A DNA stretch of 64,000 bases from Rhodocytophaga aerolata (GTDB lineage: Bacteria > Bacteroidota > Bacteroidia > Cytophagales > 172606-1): assembly GCF_030503435.1 (NCBI RefSeq), contig NZ_JAUKPO010000022.1:61311-125310 (forward strand), in the 5' to 3' direction. The notes under the pieces were generated by a model. It was not told where the DNA came from and did no database searches. It saw only the letters and a program-made list of their open reading frames with translations. How positions within the stretch are numbered: the first letter of the stretch is position 1; every line of letters starts with the position of its first letter. A program made the translations under genes and the position numbers. Of the stretch, positions 50,952 to 59,286 are shown piece after piece.

Positions 50952-53556
50952 ACGCCCAAAAAGGGCGGTCTCTCTAGCGGCTATCTATCCACTCTATAGC
51001 ATCGAGCAGAACAAGCTGATCTTAAAAGATGGCCGGGTGGCCCTTGGCTTTGAGCTGCAGGGGGCAGAGATGGAAAAATGGTCAGAGCCAGAATATGATC
51101 TGCTCAACGCCACCTTTAGCGGCGCGCTCAAAATCTTGCCTTGCGGCACGGTTGCCCAGAAAACAGATATTTACTATGATCATCCCTATAGGGAGCAGGT
51201 AGCCGATAAGCCTTATTTTCAAAGGAAAAATGCCGGGTATTTTCTCGACCGGTTAATGCTTTTTCACAAAAGCTACCTGTTTATCTCTTTTCCGGCAGAA
51301 AGACTACTTAAAACCAACTCCCTCAATACACTGCTTGCTGGCCTGGGGAAATCCATGCTGCAGGATCCTTTTGCAAACATAGATACCCGGATGGGGCAAG
51401 CAGAAACCATCGGCAGTGAGTTTGCCTCGAGCCTGCAGACCCTGCCAGATATCCGCCTGCATCGGCTCCCAGGGGAAGCCTTGGCCGGGCTATATACCCA
51501 GTATTTCAATCTTGCGTTTGATCACTCACCGGATGGGTTTGTCCGCGGGATAACTAATCATCTGTCGGGCCTTAGCGTAGGAGAAAAGAAAGTGAGGATT
51601 GCCAGCTTGAAAGGGCAAGGGGCAGCAGTGCATCCATGCCTGAAAAATGGCTATGGCGTGCTTTCTCCGTTTATTTATCCACTGACCAGCGGACTGCCTT
51701 TCCCGCATATGCTCTCGCAGCATATCCTGATCGAAGACACCGAGAAACGGCTCAAAACGCTGGATACCGAGCGCAAGATCAATAACTCGCTGAGCTTTCT
51801 TTCCACGCAGGATAATGAGCTCAAATCTGTAGAACTCGATGCCTTTACAGCCGGTATCCGGGCCAACAATAAACGGCTTGTTTCCATGAACCTCTCAGTA
51901 ACCCTGTTTGAAGCGAGTGATAAGCTCCTGAAAGGCTACCTGGATCAGACCGTATCTGCTTTCCGGGAGCTCACAGGGGCTGAGTGTATGATTGAAAGCT
52001 ACGATGCGGCTAGTATCTTTTTTGCCAATGCGCCAGGCAATGGCTATCAGCTGCCAGACCGGTGGCTATTAATGCCGGCAGATTATGCCGCCTGCTATGC
52101 TAACTTTACGACCAGCTACCAACCGGATAAAACCGGCGAATTTCTCTGTGACCGCTTCCGCAATCCGCTCCTGGTGAATTTGTTTAATACCTCGCTCAAC
52201 AATCAGAATTGCCTCACCATTGGCCCTTCCGGATCAGGGAAGTCCTATACGATGGGCAGTTTTATCACCCAGCGCTATGAGCGGGGGGCAAGGCAGATCA
52301 TTATTGATGTAGGCGGCACCTATAAAAACGTGATGGAGAGCTTAGTGGGCCTCGATGCGTATTTTGAATACGACATCATCCATCCGCTTTCCTTTAACCC
52401 CTTTCTGCTCGATAAGCAGGAGGGGAGATACCAGGTATCCGGGGATAAGATCAACTTTCTAACCGCCCTGCTTGCCATATTATGGAAAGGGGCCGGTAGC
52501 AAAACGCCCCTGACCCCTGCCGAGCGGGCCATCCTGCTGCGCATCATTCCTGCCTATTATGCCTATCTAAACGAGCATACGGGTCATGAGCATACGGGTC
52601 ATGAGCATACGGGTCATGAGCATACGGGTCATGAGCATACTGGTGAACTGCCCTCCCTGAAAGGATTTTACCAGTATCTAAAGCGAATGGATGAAGAGAA
52701 GAAGGGGCAGGAGGCATACAGGCAGCAGATGCAGTTTTTTAACCTCCCGCAGTTTCTCATCGTACTCTCGCCTTTTGTCGAAGGGACCTATGAGCATGTG
52801 CTCAATGCAAGCCGCGAGATGGACATCTCCGATTATCCACTCGTCTGCTTTGATATGGCCAGAATCAAGTCAGATCCCACGCTATATCCGCTTATTTCTA
52901 TGCTCATCACCGAGCTTGCCTTAGATCAGATCCGCAAATACCCAGGGGTGATTAAGTACCTTTACATGGATGAAGCCTGGAGCATGCTTTCTGATTCCAT
53001 GGGCGATTGGGTAGAATCGATGTATCGCACGATCCGCAAGAACAACGGCTCGATGTGCATTATCACCCAGGGCATAGATGAGATCACCCATAGTCCGGTA
53101 GGTGCAGCCATCCTTGCCAATGCTTCCACGCAGATTATCTTAAACCATACAGACAAAAATCAGGTAGCGAAGGTAGCCAAACAGCTAGGCTTTACCACCC
53201 ATGAGGTAGACAAGATCCATTCGATGCGTAAAGGGACAGACTACCGCGAGCTGTTCATCAAGCAGGGGGATATAAGTAAGGTATATTGCCTGGAGGTTTG
53301 TCCGCATTTAGATGCCGTGCTCTCTTCCAAGCCTATGGAGCGTAATTACCTTAGGGAGCTCACCAGGCGCTATGAGGGCAATATTAGCTTTGCTGTCAAT
53401 CAGTATGTAGAGGACCGAGGGCTGAAGAAAGGAATCTTTGCGCAGGAGGCATCTACGGATCAAGAACGATCCGAACATCAAGAACGATCCGAACATCAAG
53501 AACGATCCGAACATCAAGAACGATCCAGTGATCAGGAAGGATTTGTCCATGAATAA
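50935..53556 (+). CDS. traG: TraG-like (VirB4-type) conjugation ATPase
   Basis: This 873-residue ATPase drives pilus and DNA-transport functions of the type IV secretion system. Walker A is GPSGSGKSYTM at about residue 430; a Walker B/DE motif with KYLYMDEAWSML is near 675, followed by MCIITQGIDEI. The start at ATG 50935 is preferred because MSHPGKRPKRAVSLAAIYPL begins the normal N-terminus. Two in-frame tandem repeats occur: 15-bp units (EHTGH) in a surface loop at 52573-52647, and 18-bp units (HQERSE) at the C-terminus, 53458-53529. The latter overlaps the upstream part of the next gene's region. Confidence 0.93.
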   Translation: MSHPGKRPKRAVSLAAIYPLYSIEQNKLILKDGRVALGFELQGAEMEKWSEPEYDLLNATFSGALKILPCGTVAQKTDIYYDHPYREQVADKPYFQRKNAGYFLDRLMLFHKSYLFISFPAERLLKTNSLNTLLAGLGKSMLQDPFANIDTRMGQAETIGSEFASSLQTLPDIRLHRLPGEALAGLYTQYFNLAFDHSPDGFVRGITNHLSGLSVGEKKVRIASLKGQGAAVHPCLKNGYGVLSPFIYPLTSGLPFPHMLSQHILIEDTEKRLKTLDTERKINNSLSFLSTQDNELKSVELDAFTAGIRANNKRLVSMNLSVTLFEASDKLLKGYLDQTVSAFRELTGAECMIESYDAASIFFANAPGNGYQLPDRWLLMPADYAACYANFTTSYQPDKTGEFLCDRFRNPLLVNLFNTSLNNQNCLTIGPSGSGKSYTMGSFITQRYERGARQIIIDVGGTYKNVMESLVGLDAYFEYDIIHPLSFNPFLLDKQEGRYQVSGDKINFLTALLAILWKGAGSKTPLTPAERAILLRIIPAYYAYLNEHTGHEHTGHEHTGHEHTGHEHTGELPSLKGFYQYLKRMDEEKKGQEAYRQQMQFFNLPQFLIVLSPFVEGTYEHVLNASREMDISDYPLVCFDMARIKSDPTLYPLISMLITELALDQIRKYPGVIKYLYMDEAWSMLSDSMGDWVESMYRTIRKNNGSMCIITQGIDEITHSPVGAAILANASTQIILNHTDKNQVAKVAKQLGFTTHEVDKIHSMRKGTDYRELFIKQGDISKVYCLEVCPHLDAVLSSKPMERNYLRELTRRYEGNISFAVNQYVEDRGLKKGIFAQEASTDQERSEHQERSEHQERSEHQERSSDQEGFVHE
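52573..52647 (+). repeat. 15-bp in-frame tandem repeat inside the TraG-like gene
   Basis: Four exact copies of GAGCATACGGGTCAT and a fifth degenerate copy encode EHTGH repeats. The unit keeps the reading frame, so copy-number change would lengthen a loop in the ATPase between Walker A and Walker B without breaking it. Confidence 0.95.
53458..53529 (+). repeat. 18-bp in-frame tandem repeat at the end of the TraG-like gene
   Basis: Four consecutive 18-bp units related to CATCAAGAACGATCCGAA encode H/D-QERSE repeats just before the stop codon. They form a highly charged, probably disordered C-terminal tail. Confidence 0.95.
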
Positions 53557-54553
53557 TATGTCAGCCAATCCCTCTTTCCTGCAAGCTGTTTTAGAGCTTT
53601 CAGGCATCATCATCCGCAGCTGTGTGTTTATTGTGCCTACCTTTGTAGCGATTGTCTTGATTGTTTCCCTGGCCAAAGGGTTTACCTCCGCAGGGGGGGT
53701 AGGGGTGGATTACTCGCCCCTGGTAAGGGGATTTATCCTGATGGTGAGCCTGTATTTCTATCAGGAGCTACTAGGTATCGTTAGCTCGGCCATTGAAGGG
53801 TTTGTAGGCATGATCGCTCAGCCGGAGAACATTTATGCCCAGTTAGATGATTTGCAGGGTGGCTTATCACCCAATGATCCCGAGAATAGTAGCTTAACCG
53901 GGTATGTGGATCAGGCCGTGGCTTTTATCGAATCCTTCGACCTGCAGGCGATGCTTCAGTCAATGGTACTCGGGGGCATTGCCTCCCTGGCCAGAAAACT
54001 CATTGAACTGCTCCGCCAGACCCTGCTAGGCTTTTTGTATGTGGTGGGCCCGATGGCTATTGCCTTAAGCGTATTGCCAGGCTTTGGCCGCTTGTTTCTC
54101 AAGTGGTTTCAAAATTATTTGTCCCTGCAGTTCTGGAGCCTCACCCTGGTGATCTTAGATAACCTCGTAGTGCTCTATACGGATTTTACCAAGGAGCGCG
54201 TATCTATCCTGAGTGGCGCCCCGGCAGCGGTGGCCGGGGAGCGCATAGATTTTCTGCTCATCAGCCTTGTTATCACTATTCTCTATTGCATGGTGCCCTA
54301 CCTGACCTCACTCTATATCGGACAGACCAGCAGCAGCGTATTCCAGAGCAAGGTCATCGGTATGGCTACGGCCGGAACGGCCCTTGCAATGAAAGGAGGC
54401 GCGGCCCTTGCAGGATCCGGTGGATCGGCCGCCCTGCTATCCGGTGGTAGTGCGGCGACTTCTGCTCTAACCAGTGCGGTTCGTGACGGAACAAGAGGCG
54501 ATACACCCGCGCAGGCAGGAGGGCATTCGCAGCGTATTCCCATCAGGGAGTAA
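53549..54553 (+). CDS. traJ: TraJ-like (VirB6-type) conjugation membrane protein
   Basis: This 334-residue polytopic protein has a first hydrophobic segment after MNNMSANPSFLQAVLELSGI and several more across residues 15-300, with GFLYVVGPMAIALSVLPGFG (about 170-190) and LKWFQNYLSLQFWSLTLVIL typical of Bacteroides TraJ. The family forms the membrane channel of the type IV secretion system, the VirB6 role. The ATG at 53549 overlaps the end of the ATPase gene by 8 bp. The C-terminus is Gly/Ala/Ser-rich. Confidence 0.88.
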   Translation: MNNMSANPSFLQAVLELSGIIIRSCVFIVPTFVAIVLIVSLAKGFTSAGGVGVDYSPLVRGFILMVSLYFYQELLGIVSSAIEGFVGMIAQPENIYAQLDDLQGGLSPNDPENSSLTGYVDQAVAFIESFDLQAMLQSMVLGGIASLARKLIELLRQTLLGFLYVVGPMAIALSVLPGFGRLFLKWFQNYLSLQFWSLTLVILDNLVVLYTDFTKERVSILSGAPAAVAGERIDFLLISLVITILYCMVPYLTSLYIGQTSSSVFQSKVIGMATAGTALAMKGGAALAGSGGSAALLSGGSAATSALTSAVRDGTRGDTPAQAGGHSQRIPIRE

Positions 54554-54693
54554 TGTTATAGGGAGTAATGTTATAGGGAGTAATTATCAGGGAATAACAC
54601 TTCTCTCGCATACGCTAAAAAAAATTACCATACGAGAATACCCATCTGAGAAAATCATTCATCTGAGAAAATCACCCATCTGAGAAAATCATT
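54546..54693. repeat. 15-bp and 17-bp tandem repeats between traJ and traK
   Basis: GGGAGTAATGTTATA occurs at 54546 and 54561 with a degenerate copy at 54576 (15-bp period). CATCTGAGAAAATCATT occurs at 54643, 54660 (one variant end) and 54677 (17-bp period). The first array begins within the last codons of the TraJ-like gene. No gene is supported in this space. Confidence 0.85.
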
Positions 54694-54728
54694 CATCCGT
54701 TCATTTTTCAATCTTCTTTCCTTATCCT

Positions 54729-55346
54729 ATGTTTTCCTCTGTTAAAGACCATCACCAAAGCTTTCTGGCTTTAAAGCAGGTACTGCTCACCACGCTAATC
54801 GGTGCCTTTCTGCTCAATGGACTGCTCGTCTACTATATCTTAAGTCAAGATGAGAAGCATAAGCAAAAGGTGTATGTGGTAAGCGAGGCTGGCAGCTTTG
54901 CTGCCCTAGCGCAAACGGAGCGGAAAGTATCCCTCCATGAGGCCCGTAACCATGTAAAAACCTTTCTTTCCACCATGTTTGCCCATGATGCAGCCAGCTA
55001 TAAAGAGCGCGTGGAAAGCGCCTTGCACCTGGTAGGCAAAGCCGATGGCGGGCGGATTGTGCGTGATTTTACCAAAGGCAAGGTTTATGAAAATTATGTC
55101 CGCCTCGGCAGCCGGACAACCTTGCAGGTAGACTCTGTCATCCTGGATGCATCCAAAAGGCCCCTAGCGGGAAAAGCCTATGCCAGGCAGACCATTCACC
55201 TGGATGCTGACTCCCAGCAGTTTCCCATAGCCATTTCCTTTGAGCTCACAGAAACCTATCGCAGTGAGCAAAACCCCTTTGGCCTGCTGCTAGAAAACAT
55301 GCATTATATCCACTATAACCCGCAAGGAAATCCCCCTACCAGGTAA
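54729..55346 (+). CDS. traK: TraK-like (VirB8-type) conjugation protein
   Basis: This 205-residue protein has an N-terminal transmembrane segment (about 17-38, TTLIGAFLLNGLLVYYIL) and a periplasmic domain with RKVSLHEARNHVKTFLSTMF, YKERVESALHLVGKADGGRI and EQNPFGLLLENM. This pattern is that of Bacteroides TraK, the VirB8-like scaffold of the secretion channel. It follows the repeat-containing space and precedes the TraN-like gene by 37 bp. Confidence 0.9.
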   Translation: MFSSVKDHHQSFLALKQVLLTTLIGAFLLNGLLVYYILSQDEKHKQKVYVVSEAGSFAALAQTERKVSLHEARNHVKTFLSTMFAHDAASYKERVESALHLVGKADGGRIVRDFTKGKVYENYVRLGSRTTLQVDSVILDASKRPLAGKAYARQTIHLDADSQQFPIAISFELTETYRSEQNPFGLLLENMHYIHYNPQGNPPTR

Positions 55347-55383
55347 CAATTAGGTAAGTGCGAATACACTAACTCACTAAGCA

Positions 55384-56280
55384 ATGAAAAAAATACTGCT
55401 CTACCTGTTGCTACTGCTAGCAGGAAAAGAAACAATTGCCTCAGGACTTCCTCACCAGACGGCTACGCCTGCTGCCCTGGTAGATACCATCTATGTTTCT
55501 CATGCGGCAACTACTTATCTGCTTTTTCCACAGCAGGTAGAGATGCTTGATCTAGGCATCGGGGATAGCTACCACCTTAAAATGGAAGGACGCTGTGTCT
55601 TTCTGAAAGCAAAAGACAGCAAGGCCCCCCTGACCAGCCTTTTGATCAACTACCGCGATACGTATCTACTCATCCTGCTTGCCTATACTCCTGCACCAAC
55701 ACGCTATTTGTATGATTTCTCCAGGCAAGCAACGGGCAAACAAGCTTCAGGTAAACAACTGGAAGGCAAACAAGCAGTAGGCATGTTGCCAGAAGACACC
55801 CTGCCTTCCGCAATGGATCCCTTGCCTGGCAAGCAGCAGCACCCGCGAAGCGTTGGCGAGCAGCTAGCGGCTTTGCAAAAGGATCCAACACCTGCCTTGC
55901 TTGCTTCAGGCAAAAAGGATAACCTGCAGCTTTTCCTAACCAGGGTAACCCTGGATACAGGGGCTATTTATTTAGCGTTAGCGGTGGACAATGAGTCTTC
56001 TATGGATTTTACCATGGCCTATATAAGCTTTGAAATCCTTGAAAGAAAAGGCAGGTATTTTTCTTCTAGGAATCAACACAGAAAGCAGCAGATCCCTGTA
56101 GCCTGCCTTGCCCCTGAGAGACTTGTAGCCGGCAAGAAAACAACGCTGCGCTATGCACTACCCCTCTATGCCCTGCGGGCAAGAAGCAAACTGCTGATCA
56201 CGCTCAAAGAAGCCTCCGGTGAGCGGGTGCTCCGCCTGCCTATTCCTGCCCGCCTGCTGATGAAAGCCCAAAGGCTTTAG
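55384..56280 (+). CDS. traN: TraN-like (VirB9-type) conjugation protein
   Basis: This 298-residue exported protein has a signal peptide at residues 1-20 (ILLYLLLLLAGKETIASG). Residues 40-105 (EMLDLGIGDSYHLKMEGRCV, TYLLILLAYTPAPTRYLYD) and 190-290 (VTLDTGAIYLALAVDNESSM, FTMAYISFEILERKG) match the TraN/DUF4138 beta domain, the outer-membrane-core VirB9 equivalent. Between them is a low-complexity insert with four 15-bp repeat units (KQASG/KQLEG/KQAVG type). The order N before M is reversed from the usual Bacteroides order. Confidence 0.88.
   Translation: MKKILLYLLLLLAGKETIASGLPHQTATPAALVDTIYVSHAATTYLLFPQQVEMLDLGIGDSYHLKMEGRCVFLKAKDSKAPLTSLLINYRDTYLLILLAYTPAPTRYLYDFSRQATGKQASGKQLEGKQAVGMLPEDTLPSAMDPLPGKQQHPRSVGEQLAALQKDPTPALLASGKKDNLQLFLTRVTLDTGAIYLALAVDNESSMDFTMAYISFEILERKGRYFSSRNQHRKQQIPVACLAPERLVAGKKTTLRYALPLYALRARSKLLITLKEASGERVLRLPIPARLLMKAQRL
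55736..55795 (+). repeat. 15-bp in-frame repeat in the TraN-like gene
   Basis: Four diverged 15-bp units encode QATGK, QASGK, QLEGK and QAVGM in a linker of the protein. They keep the frame and lie between the two beta domains. Confidence 0.8.
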
Positions 56281-56326
56281 TCAGGCATGAGTGCCATTAT
56301 TATTCCTGAACTATTGCTTACCCATC

Positions 56327-57457
56327 ATGAAAAAAGAACAAGTCCTAAACATTCTAAAAAAGCACTACCTGCTCCTCGGCCTGACCCTGTTAGCCATCCT
56401 GCTGCTCATCGGGCTAGGCATCAAAAGTGCCTTTGGCCCACGCCTCTCTACCCCTATTGCCAGTATTGCTCCCGCGGATACGCTTCTTTCTGCGCAAGTG
56501 TCTTCTACCTTAGAGCGCTACCTGGAGGAGTTAAAACCCAAACCAATCTATCAGGCAGCCAAAGAAGAGATCATGGCCATGGATTTTTCTAAACCTTACC
56601 GCCCTAAACCCATAGATAGCATTAGGCAAGTAGATAGCATTCAGCTAGTAGATAGGGTGAAGTCTGTGAAAGCAGATAGGAAGGATTTAGTAACGGTAGC
56701 TGCCACCAGGCAAGAAACATCTTCTTCCAGCAGGCCGGCCACAAGAACGACTGCCTTTGTAATAAAGGGGAAGGATACTAACAAAATAAAGGATCCGCTC
56801 ACTGGAACGCTTCCGGCAGGAGATGGCTTTTATACCCTTAAACGGGCAGGAGCCACCAAAGAAGGAGCCACCATGGGAGGAGCTACTACCCGGCAAGCAA
56901 ATACTCTACAGGCAGATACCCGGCAAGCAAGTACCTTGCAAGCAGATGCAACGACAGCGAATGCAAGGCTAGGGGATGCAACCTCGGTACCTGCAACCTC
57001 GGTACCTGCAACCCCATCCAAGCTAGTAAGAGCCGTTATTGAAGGTGATCATAGCCTTTCCATCGGAGCGCCGCTCAGGCTGCGGCTAACCGGGCAAGCG
57101 CTGTGGAGTGGAGAGGTGTTTCCGGCAAACACCCTCTGCTATGGCCGCCTGACAGGAGGGAGCAACGGACGGGTCACTATTCATATTACCCGCATGGGCA
57201 ACACCCCTCTTTCGTTAAGTGTCTTTGATCAGGATCTCAAGGAAGGCATCCGCTATGGGCTGCAGCAGCCAGAAAGTGAGGCGCTTACAGAGACTAGCCA
57301 CCAGGCCTTAAACGAGGTGTTCTCTTCCCTGCCCTATGGCGGTGTAGCCGGCGGCCTTGCCCGGCTTGGACGCAATTTGTTTGGGAAAATAGGCAAGGGG
57401 AAGCAAGGGCGTATCCACCTGGCTGACGGCTACCAGGTATGGGTGGGCAACCCGTAA
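56327..57457 (+). CDS. traM: TraM-like (VirB10-type) conjugation protein
   Basis: This 376-residue protein has a transmembrane segment at about 12-33 (HYLLLGLTLLAILLLIGLG) followed by a long linker and a C-terminal beta domain (about 235-330: LVRAVIEGDHSLSIGAPLRL, GEVFPANTLCYGRLTGGSNG). This is the Bacteroides TraM layout, the VirB10 equivalent spanning the envelope. The linker is repeat-rich: ATKEGATMGGATTRQANTLQ, then ADTRQASTLQ and two TSVPA units, suggesting tandem duplications of short in-frame units. The ATG at 56327 is preferred over an upstream ATG at 56291 because the hydrophobic anchor then starts normally. Confidence 0.9.
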   Translation: MKKEQVLNILKKHYLLLGLTLLAILLLIGLGIKSAFGPRLSTPIASIAPADTLLSAQVSSTLERYLEELKPKPIYQAAKEEIMAMDFSKPYRPKPIDSIRQVDSIQLVDRVKSVKADRKDLVTVAATRQETSSSSRPATRTTAFVIKGKDTNKIKDPLTGTLPAGDGFYTLKRAGATKEGATMGGATTRQANTLQADTRQASTLQADATTANARLGDATSVPATSVPATPSKLVRAVIEGDHSLSIGAPLRLRLTGQALWSGEVFPANTLCYGRLTGGSNGRVTIHITRMGNTPLSLSVFDQDLKEGIRYGLQQPESEALTETSHQALNEVFSSLPYGGVAGGLARLGRNLFGKIGKGKQGRIHLADGYQVWVGNP

Positions 57458-57514
57458 GGGTACGGCCTTCACGTAGGTAATCAGAATAGATCATCCATTA
57501 ACTCAACCACTATC

Positions 57515-58426
57515 ATGAAAAGCGAATCTTTTAGTAAAGTAGCCACCACAAGCATACGCACCAGGAGCGTACGTATTAAGAAAGTACTTACCAGTATGCT
57601 GCTTGGGCTGCTTATCTTAAGTAGCCCCCTAGTGCAGGCGCAAATGCTCGTCTATGATCCCATGCAGTTTAGCAACATGGTCCAAAGCATTGCCCAGCAG
57701 GCAAAGCAGGTCTTAAATTCAGCCAAGATGCTCTCGGAAACCAAAAACATCCTCACGCAGGCCGTCCGCACCAAAGAAGAGCTGCAGAATTTGCATCAGC
57801 TCACCCGAAAAGCGCATGAGGCTTTAAAAGTAGCCCGGGGCATCGTGGATCTTAAATGGTCAGACCTGGATCCCTTGACCAAAAAAGCCCTGGACCTGCC
57901 AGTTGACCCGCACCGCTATCTGCCAGACAGCCCCTTAAAGCAGACGCTGCGGGAAGCCTTGCAAAAAGACCCTACTGCTAGGAGTGCCCAGGAGCTCTAT
58001 ACGCTGCTATCCGCCATTACTTCCTATTCGGATCTTTCCGGCAGTTATGCGGATTTCATCAGCCAGCAGCAAGGCTCCCTGCTCTCTCAGTTTTCCCTCC
58101 AGGAGATGGCCGATCAGAAATCCTTGCAGGCCGCCTTATCCTACAACCAGCTTTCTGAGCAGATGATCTCTCAGGCCCATGAGCTGATGACGGCTGTCAA
58201 AACGGACTTTAAGCTCACCATGAACGATTCCGAGCGGCTCACCAGCTTAAAGCAATGCCAGGACCTGCTGCTCCAAAGCCTGGAGCTCAAACTCAAAGCC
58301 GATCAGCTGCTGCAAGCATCCGGAAGCAAATCCGGGAGTGCCAAACATACCCTGCAGCAAGCCTATAAGAATGCCTTGTTCCGCCGCTCTCTTGCCCAGA
58401 CCCCGCAAGTGAAATACGGGCAGTAA
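57515..58426 (+). CDS. VirB5/TraI-like conjugation protein
   Basis: This 303-residue exported protein has a signal peptide, residues 1-43, ending in SSPLVQAQ. A MLVYDPMQFSNMVQSIAQQA start is followed by long helices (KMLSETKNILTQAVRTKEEL), as in VirB5/TrbJ-like and Bacteroides TraI proteins, which lie at the pilus tip or channel. The helical, Gln/Leu-rich body continues to the end. It is the last gene of the secretion block before the 403-bp gap preceding the mobilization genes. Confidence 0.75.
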   Translation: MKSESFSKVATTSIRTRSVRIKKVLTSMLLGLLILSSPLVQAQMLVYDPMQFSNMVQSIAQQAKQVLNSAKMLSETKNILTQAVRTKEELQNLHQLTRKAHEALKVARGIVDLKWSDLDPLTKKALDLPVDPHRYLPDSPLKQTLREALQKDPTARSAQELYTLLSAITSYSDLSGSYADFISQQQGSLLSQFSLQEMADQKSLQAALSYNQLSEQMISQAHELMTAVKTDFKLTMNDSERLTSLKQCQDLLLQSLELKLKADQLLQASGSKSGSAKHTLQQAYKNALFRRSLAQTPQVKYGQ

Positions 58427-58829
58427 ATCTGTAGCCGAATACCTAGCAAATGGGCTTGCGCTAAAGCCAGCAGCCATACACGTCTTGCCATCTATGCCTT
58501 CTGGTTTGCACGCTAGGGGGGAGAACGCTGGCGGGGAGAGGAGCCTGGGGCCAGGAAGCGGATGTCTAGAACAGGGGACAGGCAGGGAGGGGCAATGTAG
58601 TCAGGTACCGGGTAGAGATAACAATATAAGGAATGGTAGCCCGTATCTGGTGGGTTGTGGTCAGCAAGAAGGCATGACACAGGTACTAGTAAATATCTGA
58701 TAGTCAGTAAACTGTATGCACTATATGTCTTTTTTGGATACTTCTTCTACTAACGGATTGATACTCAGTAGCTAAGTGGATACTTTATCAGGGAACACGT
58801 ATCATGGGATACTTTATAAAGAATAGTTT
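58427..58829. other. 403-bp gap before the mobilization genes, possible oriT region
   Basis: No gene is supported. Directly upstream of mobilization and relaxase genes is the usual site of an origin of transfer. GGATACTTT occurs twice (about 58769 and 58797) and a GGATACTTC variant lies near 58737; these short direct repeats could bind the relaxosome. No nick site is identifiable from the sequence alone. Confidence 0.35.
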
Positions 58830-59282
58830 ATGAGTGATCAGTCAGAAGCTAAAACAACAGACAGGCGGGTAAACGTGAAGATTTCTTCGCAGGTGCATGG
58901 GCTGGTAGTTAAAGCCGCCAGCGATCTTGGGATGCCAGTGAAAACCTATACCGAAGCGGCCTTGCGCTTTTTTGCCACCCGCAAGCTGGATCCCACCGGC
59001 TTTAAGGAAGGCGATACGGCAAGAGTACTCACTCATCTGGAGAAAGGCATCAACCGGGTATTATCCTATATGGTAACCCAGGAAAAGCACCTGCTCCACC
59101 AGCTGTTCCTGGAACTGATCAACACCCGCATTGTCTGTGAGATCCTGCTTTCCAATCTGCACAAACTATCGGATCTGTCAGCAGAAGAGGAAAGCAAGCT
59201 GCGGGAGTACAACCAGCAGTATCTCTCCGGGCGCAAAGCATCCATTTTGCAGCAGTATGAGGATAAACAAAAGCCTTCCTGA
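58830..59282 (+). CDS. BfmA/BtgA-type mobilization protein
   Basis: This 150-residue protein has an N-terminal ribbon-helix-helix-like region (about 12-52: RRVNVKISSQVHGLVVKAAS, MPVKTYTEAALRFF) that resembles BfmA/BtgA accessory proteins of Bacteroides mobilizable elements. It would bind the origin of transfer and help the relaxase. A helical region, EKGINRVLSYMVTQEKHLLH, follows. It ends 4 bp before the relaxase start, so they form one unit. Confidence 0.88.
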   Translation: MSDQSEAKTTDRRVNVKISSQVHGLVVKAASDLGMPVKTYTEAALRFFATRKLDPTGFKEGDTARVLTHLEKGINRVLSYMVTQEKHLLHQLFLELINTRIVCEILLSNLHKLSDLSAEEESKLREYNQQYLSGRKASILQQYEDKQKPS

Positions 59283-59286
59283 TTTT

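Noticed and set aside
53438..53548. N-terminal extension of the TraJ-like gene
   Set aside because: The 37 extra residues are an alternative-frame reading of the 18-bp repeats at the end of the TraG-like gene; the normal start is ATG 53549.
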